Below are positions 62,340 to 64,000 of a stretch of 64,000 nt of DNA, one piece after another. Both the position numbers and the translations under genes were made by a program. Each line of letters begins with the position of its first letter. The stretch's first letter is position 1. The notes beneath the pieces were generated by a model. It saw nothing but the letters and a program-made list of their open reading frames with translations. It did not search any database and had not been told where the DNA came from. Source of the stretch: Corynebacterium kalidii (GTDB taxonomy: Bacteria; Actinomycetota; Actinomycetes; Mycobacteriales; Mycobacteriaceae); NCBI RefSeq assembly GCF_022869005.1, contig NZ_JALIEA010000017.1, forward strand, positions 1-64,000, given 5' to 3'.

Positions 62340-62810
62340 ATGGCACAGATCAGTATCACCGGAACCCTCGGCAAGGACCCGGAGGGCAAGACCAGCAACG
62401 CGGGGAAGCCCTTCGCCCGGTTCTCCCTGGCGTGGTCGGAGTCGAGCAAGGACCAGAACGGACAGTGGATGGACGGCCCCACGCAGTGGGTGCAGGTCAC
62501 CTGCTTTGGCAGGGTGGCGCAGAACCTGGTGGCGTCGCTGCACAAGGGTGACCGGGTGAACGTGACCGGTCGGATCAAGCCGGAGTCGTGGTCGTCGCAG
62601 CAGGGTGAGCAGACGGTGCTGGCGCTGACCGCGGATACGGTGTCGCCGGATCTCACGTTCGCGTCGGTGCAGGTGCAGAAGAACCCGAAGGGGCAGCAGG
62701 GCGGCGGGCAGCAGCAGGGTGGTTTCGGCGGTCAGCAGGGCGGGGGAGACCCGTGGAACAGCGGTCCGAATCCGAACGCGTTCGATGACGGCTCCACTCC
62801 GCCTTTCTAG
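62340..62810 (+). CDS. ssb: Phage single-stranded DNA-binding protein
   Basis: A 156-residue SSB with the OB fold (about 1-108: ISITGTLGKDPEGKTSNAGK, WVQVTCFGRVAQNL, GDRVNVTGRIKP) and a Gly/Gln-rich linker to a short acidic tip ending DDGSTPPF. The tip keeps the terminal Pro-Phe needed for partner binding. It serves phage replication and the Sak4-type annealing system. Confidence 0.92.
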   Translation: MAQISITGTLGKDPEGKTSNAGKPFARFSLAWSESSKDQNGQWMDGPTQWVQVTCFGRVAQNLVASLHKGDRVNVTGRIKPESWSSQQGEQTVLALTADTVSPDLTFASVQVQKNPKGQQGGGQQQGGFGGQQGGGDPWNSGPNPNAFDDGSTPPF

Positions 62811-62845
62811 CCGTCGAATACCCCGAACCCCTACAAGTACCCACC

Positions 62846-62887
62846 AAACCCCGTTCAGTCGCTCCACAGGGCTCCTGGGCGGGGTTT
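62846..62887 (+). terminator. Possible terminator after ssb
   Basis: AAACCCCG (62846-62853) pairs with CGGGGTTT (62880-62887), with a 26-base loop. It ends in TTTCGC. A weak or attenuating terminator before the next gene. Confidence 0.45.
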
Positions 62888-62916
62888 CGCCTACCTACAG
62901 CAAGGAGGACACCACC

Positions 62917-63720
62917 ATGACCACCTGCACAAGACCCCGGTGCGACCGAAAGGTCAAGTCCGGCCACGCCTACTGCCACCGACACCTCTACAGCGAGGGG
63001 ATCTTCAAGCCCCGCGTACCCGTCGGCCCCATCCGAGACCACCTGCAGCGATGCGTCGAGCAGGGCGCGACCCTCAACACGATCGCCCGAGCCGTCGGCG
63101 TGCCACCAGTGACCGTCTACCAGGCCGCCGGCAGCTACACCGACTACCGCGACCAGGTCGGCATCGCCCACGACGTCGCAGTGAAACTCATGCGCGCCAC
63201 CCCCGACATGGCCGGCCACGTGCCCGCCTGGCCCTACGTCCGCCGCGTCCGTGCCCTGCGTGCCGCCGGGCATGACCTCGCCACCATCGCAGACGGACTG
63301 GGCATCAGCCTCTGCGCCGTCAGCCACATGTCCGCCGCGAAATACCAGCAGGTCACCATCGCCACCGCAGAGAAGATCCGGGCCGGCTACGAGACCATGA
63401 GCGCGTGGCCTGCCGGTAGTATCACGACCCGCATCCTCGCCTATGGGTGGGCCCCGCCGATGCTGTGGGACGACATCGACGACCCGGACGAGGACCACGA
63501 GGTGCCGGCAGGCAGCGTGCACGTCTCCGGTCCGGTCCTCGCCGCCGTCGGCGTGCTGGACACCGCCTACGGTCGCCCGGGCACGGCGCAAGCCACCGGC
63601 GTGTCGCAGGCACTGCTGAGACACTTCGTCGCCGGCAGTCGTCCCCACACCAGCCTCGACACGGCCCGGTCGATCCTGCGGGCCGCGGCCCGGGTGCAGC
63701 GGCAGGCGGTGGCGGCATGA
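62917..63720 (+). CDS. Phage HTH regulator with N-terminal zinc-like motif
   Basis: A 267-residue protein. AAGGAGG lies eight bases before the ATG. The N-terminus has Cys4, Cys9, Cys20 and His24 in a zinc-ribbon-like arrangement. Two or three helix-turn-helix-like segments follow (TLNTIARAVGVPPVTVYQAA at about 51-70; DLATIADGLGISLCAVSHM at about 123-141; later GTAQATGVSQALLRHF). Such multi-HTH proteins occur in actinophages; a DNA-binding regulatory role is inferred. Confidence 0.7.
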   Translation: MTTCTRPRCDRKVKSGHAYCHRHLYSEGIFKPRVPVGPIRDHLQRCVEQGATLNTIARAVGVPPVTVYQAAGSYTDYRDQVGIAHDVAVKLMRATPDMAGHVPAWPYVRRVRALRAAGHDLATIADGLGISLCAVSHMSAAKYQQVTIATAEKIRAGYETMSAWPAGSITTRILAYGWAPPMLWDDIDDPDEDHEVPAGSVHVSGPVLAAVGVLDTAYGRPGTAQATGVSQALLRHFVAGSRPHTSLDTARSILRAAARVQRQAVAA

Positions 63721-64000
63721 CCGACCGCACCCGATGGCTGCCACGGGCCGCATGCCTCGGCTCCGACCCGGGCGATTTCGACATCATCACGAACGTCACC
63801 GCCACCGTGCCCACACCGACGCGCATGGACCGGATGTGGGACCAGGGCACGATCTGTGAATCCTGCCCCGTCGTCCGCGAGTGCGCGGCGGATGCTCTCG
63901 ACCAGCGGGACATCGGCATCGTCCGCGGCGGGGTGCCGGTCGTAGCGAACGGGAGCATGGCGTGGAGGCAGATGGAGCGGGCGGCGCTGACGGCCATGTC
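63717..64000 (+). CDS. WhiB-like phage regulator (partial, cut by window edge)
   Basis: The first 94 residues of a WhiB-family [4Fe-4S] protein. The cluster ligands are Cys13 (RAACLGSDPG), Cys47, Cys50 and Cys56 (CESCPVVREC), followed by the turn motif GIVRGG (67-72; usually GIWGG) that contacts sigma factor. The ATG overlaps the previous stop. Phage WhiB proteins such as WhiB of TM4 can block host WhiB2 and cause superinfection exclusion; function here is inferred. The C-terminus is beyond 64000. Confidence 0.88.
   Translation, partial: MTDRTRWLPRAACLGSDPGDFDIITNVTATVPTPTRMDRMWDQGTICESCPVVRECAADALDQRDIGIVRGGVPVVANGSMAWRQMERAALTAM

Larger units (their letters stand above)
49961..64000. mobile_element. 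Left part of a prophage
   Basis: Everything from the integrase to the right edge has temperate-phage order: leftward lysogeny module (int, lipoproteins, small membrane proteins, ImmA, repressor), then a rightward early module (Cro-like, antirepressor, ATPase, HNH, replication protein, SSB, WhiB-like). Genes overlap tightly and often carry strong AGGAGG sites, unlike the mostly leaderless host genes. No late genes are present, so the element continues beyond 64000. Confidence 0.92.

Overview
The window is high-GC actinobacterial DNA, most likely a Corynebacterium chromosome (inference). Supporting signs are mycothiol metabolism (mca), a DtxR-type iron box, a MetP/MetS sodium-symporter pair with its small subunit, and many TANNNT -10 boxes placed 6-8 bases before start codons, as expected for leaderless mRNAs. 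The order greA-DUF4307-mca-uppS-coaA-glyA-(pncA)-phoH2-fumC-glpX-DUF4245-xseBA-ispH-DUF6542-ychF follows the conserved block known from mycobacteria (Rv1080c to Rv1112 in M. tuberculosis). No rRNA, tRNA or CRISPR array was seen.

Bases 1-9,100 are stress and housekeeping genes. They include a superoxide dismutase gene whose promoter carries a perfect SoxR box in a 19-bp spacer, soxR itself, two paralogous small membrane genes (one broken by an in-frame TAG), an ABC-2 exporter, a succinate-semialdehyde dehydrogenase, a Bax-inhibitor-like protein and greA. Bases 9,100-35,800 hold the conserved core block: mycothiol detoxification, prenyl and CoA synthesis, one-carbon metabolism, fumarase, FBPase, exonuclease VII, IspH, an AI-2E-type membrane protein, metPS and ychF. 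Insertions include an acyl-CoA dehydrogenase, a TetR/MFS efflux pair, an RNase HI with an extra C-terminal domain, and a possible DtxR-controlled small transcript near 17.2 kb.

Bases 35,800-49,960 are less conserved: lipoproteins, an aminoglycoside-nucleotidyltransferase homologue, an OpgB/LtaS-type phosphoglycerol transferase, a CorA transporter, a patatin, a GT-C-like membrane protein and a second acyl-CoA dehydrogenase.

From 49,961 to the right edge lies the left half of a prophage. Its tyrosine integrase ends three bases from the stop of the acyl-CoA dehydrogenase gene, which suggests integration at that gene's 3' end. The leftward lysogeny module contains int, two lipoproteins, two small membrane proteins, an ImmA-type protease and a repressor. 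The rightward early module contains a Cro-like regulator, an AntA/KilAC antirepressor, small proteins, a 404-base structured non-coding region with a NusA-site-like sequence, a Sak4-type ATPase, HNH nuclease, winged-helix replication protein, SSB, an HTH regulator and a WhiB-like protein cut by the window edge. One 255-residue gene (56707-57474) runs against this operon and looks like a moron. Structural, packaging and lysis genes, and attR, must lie beyond the window.
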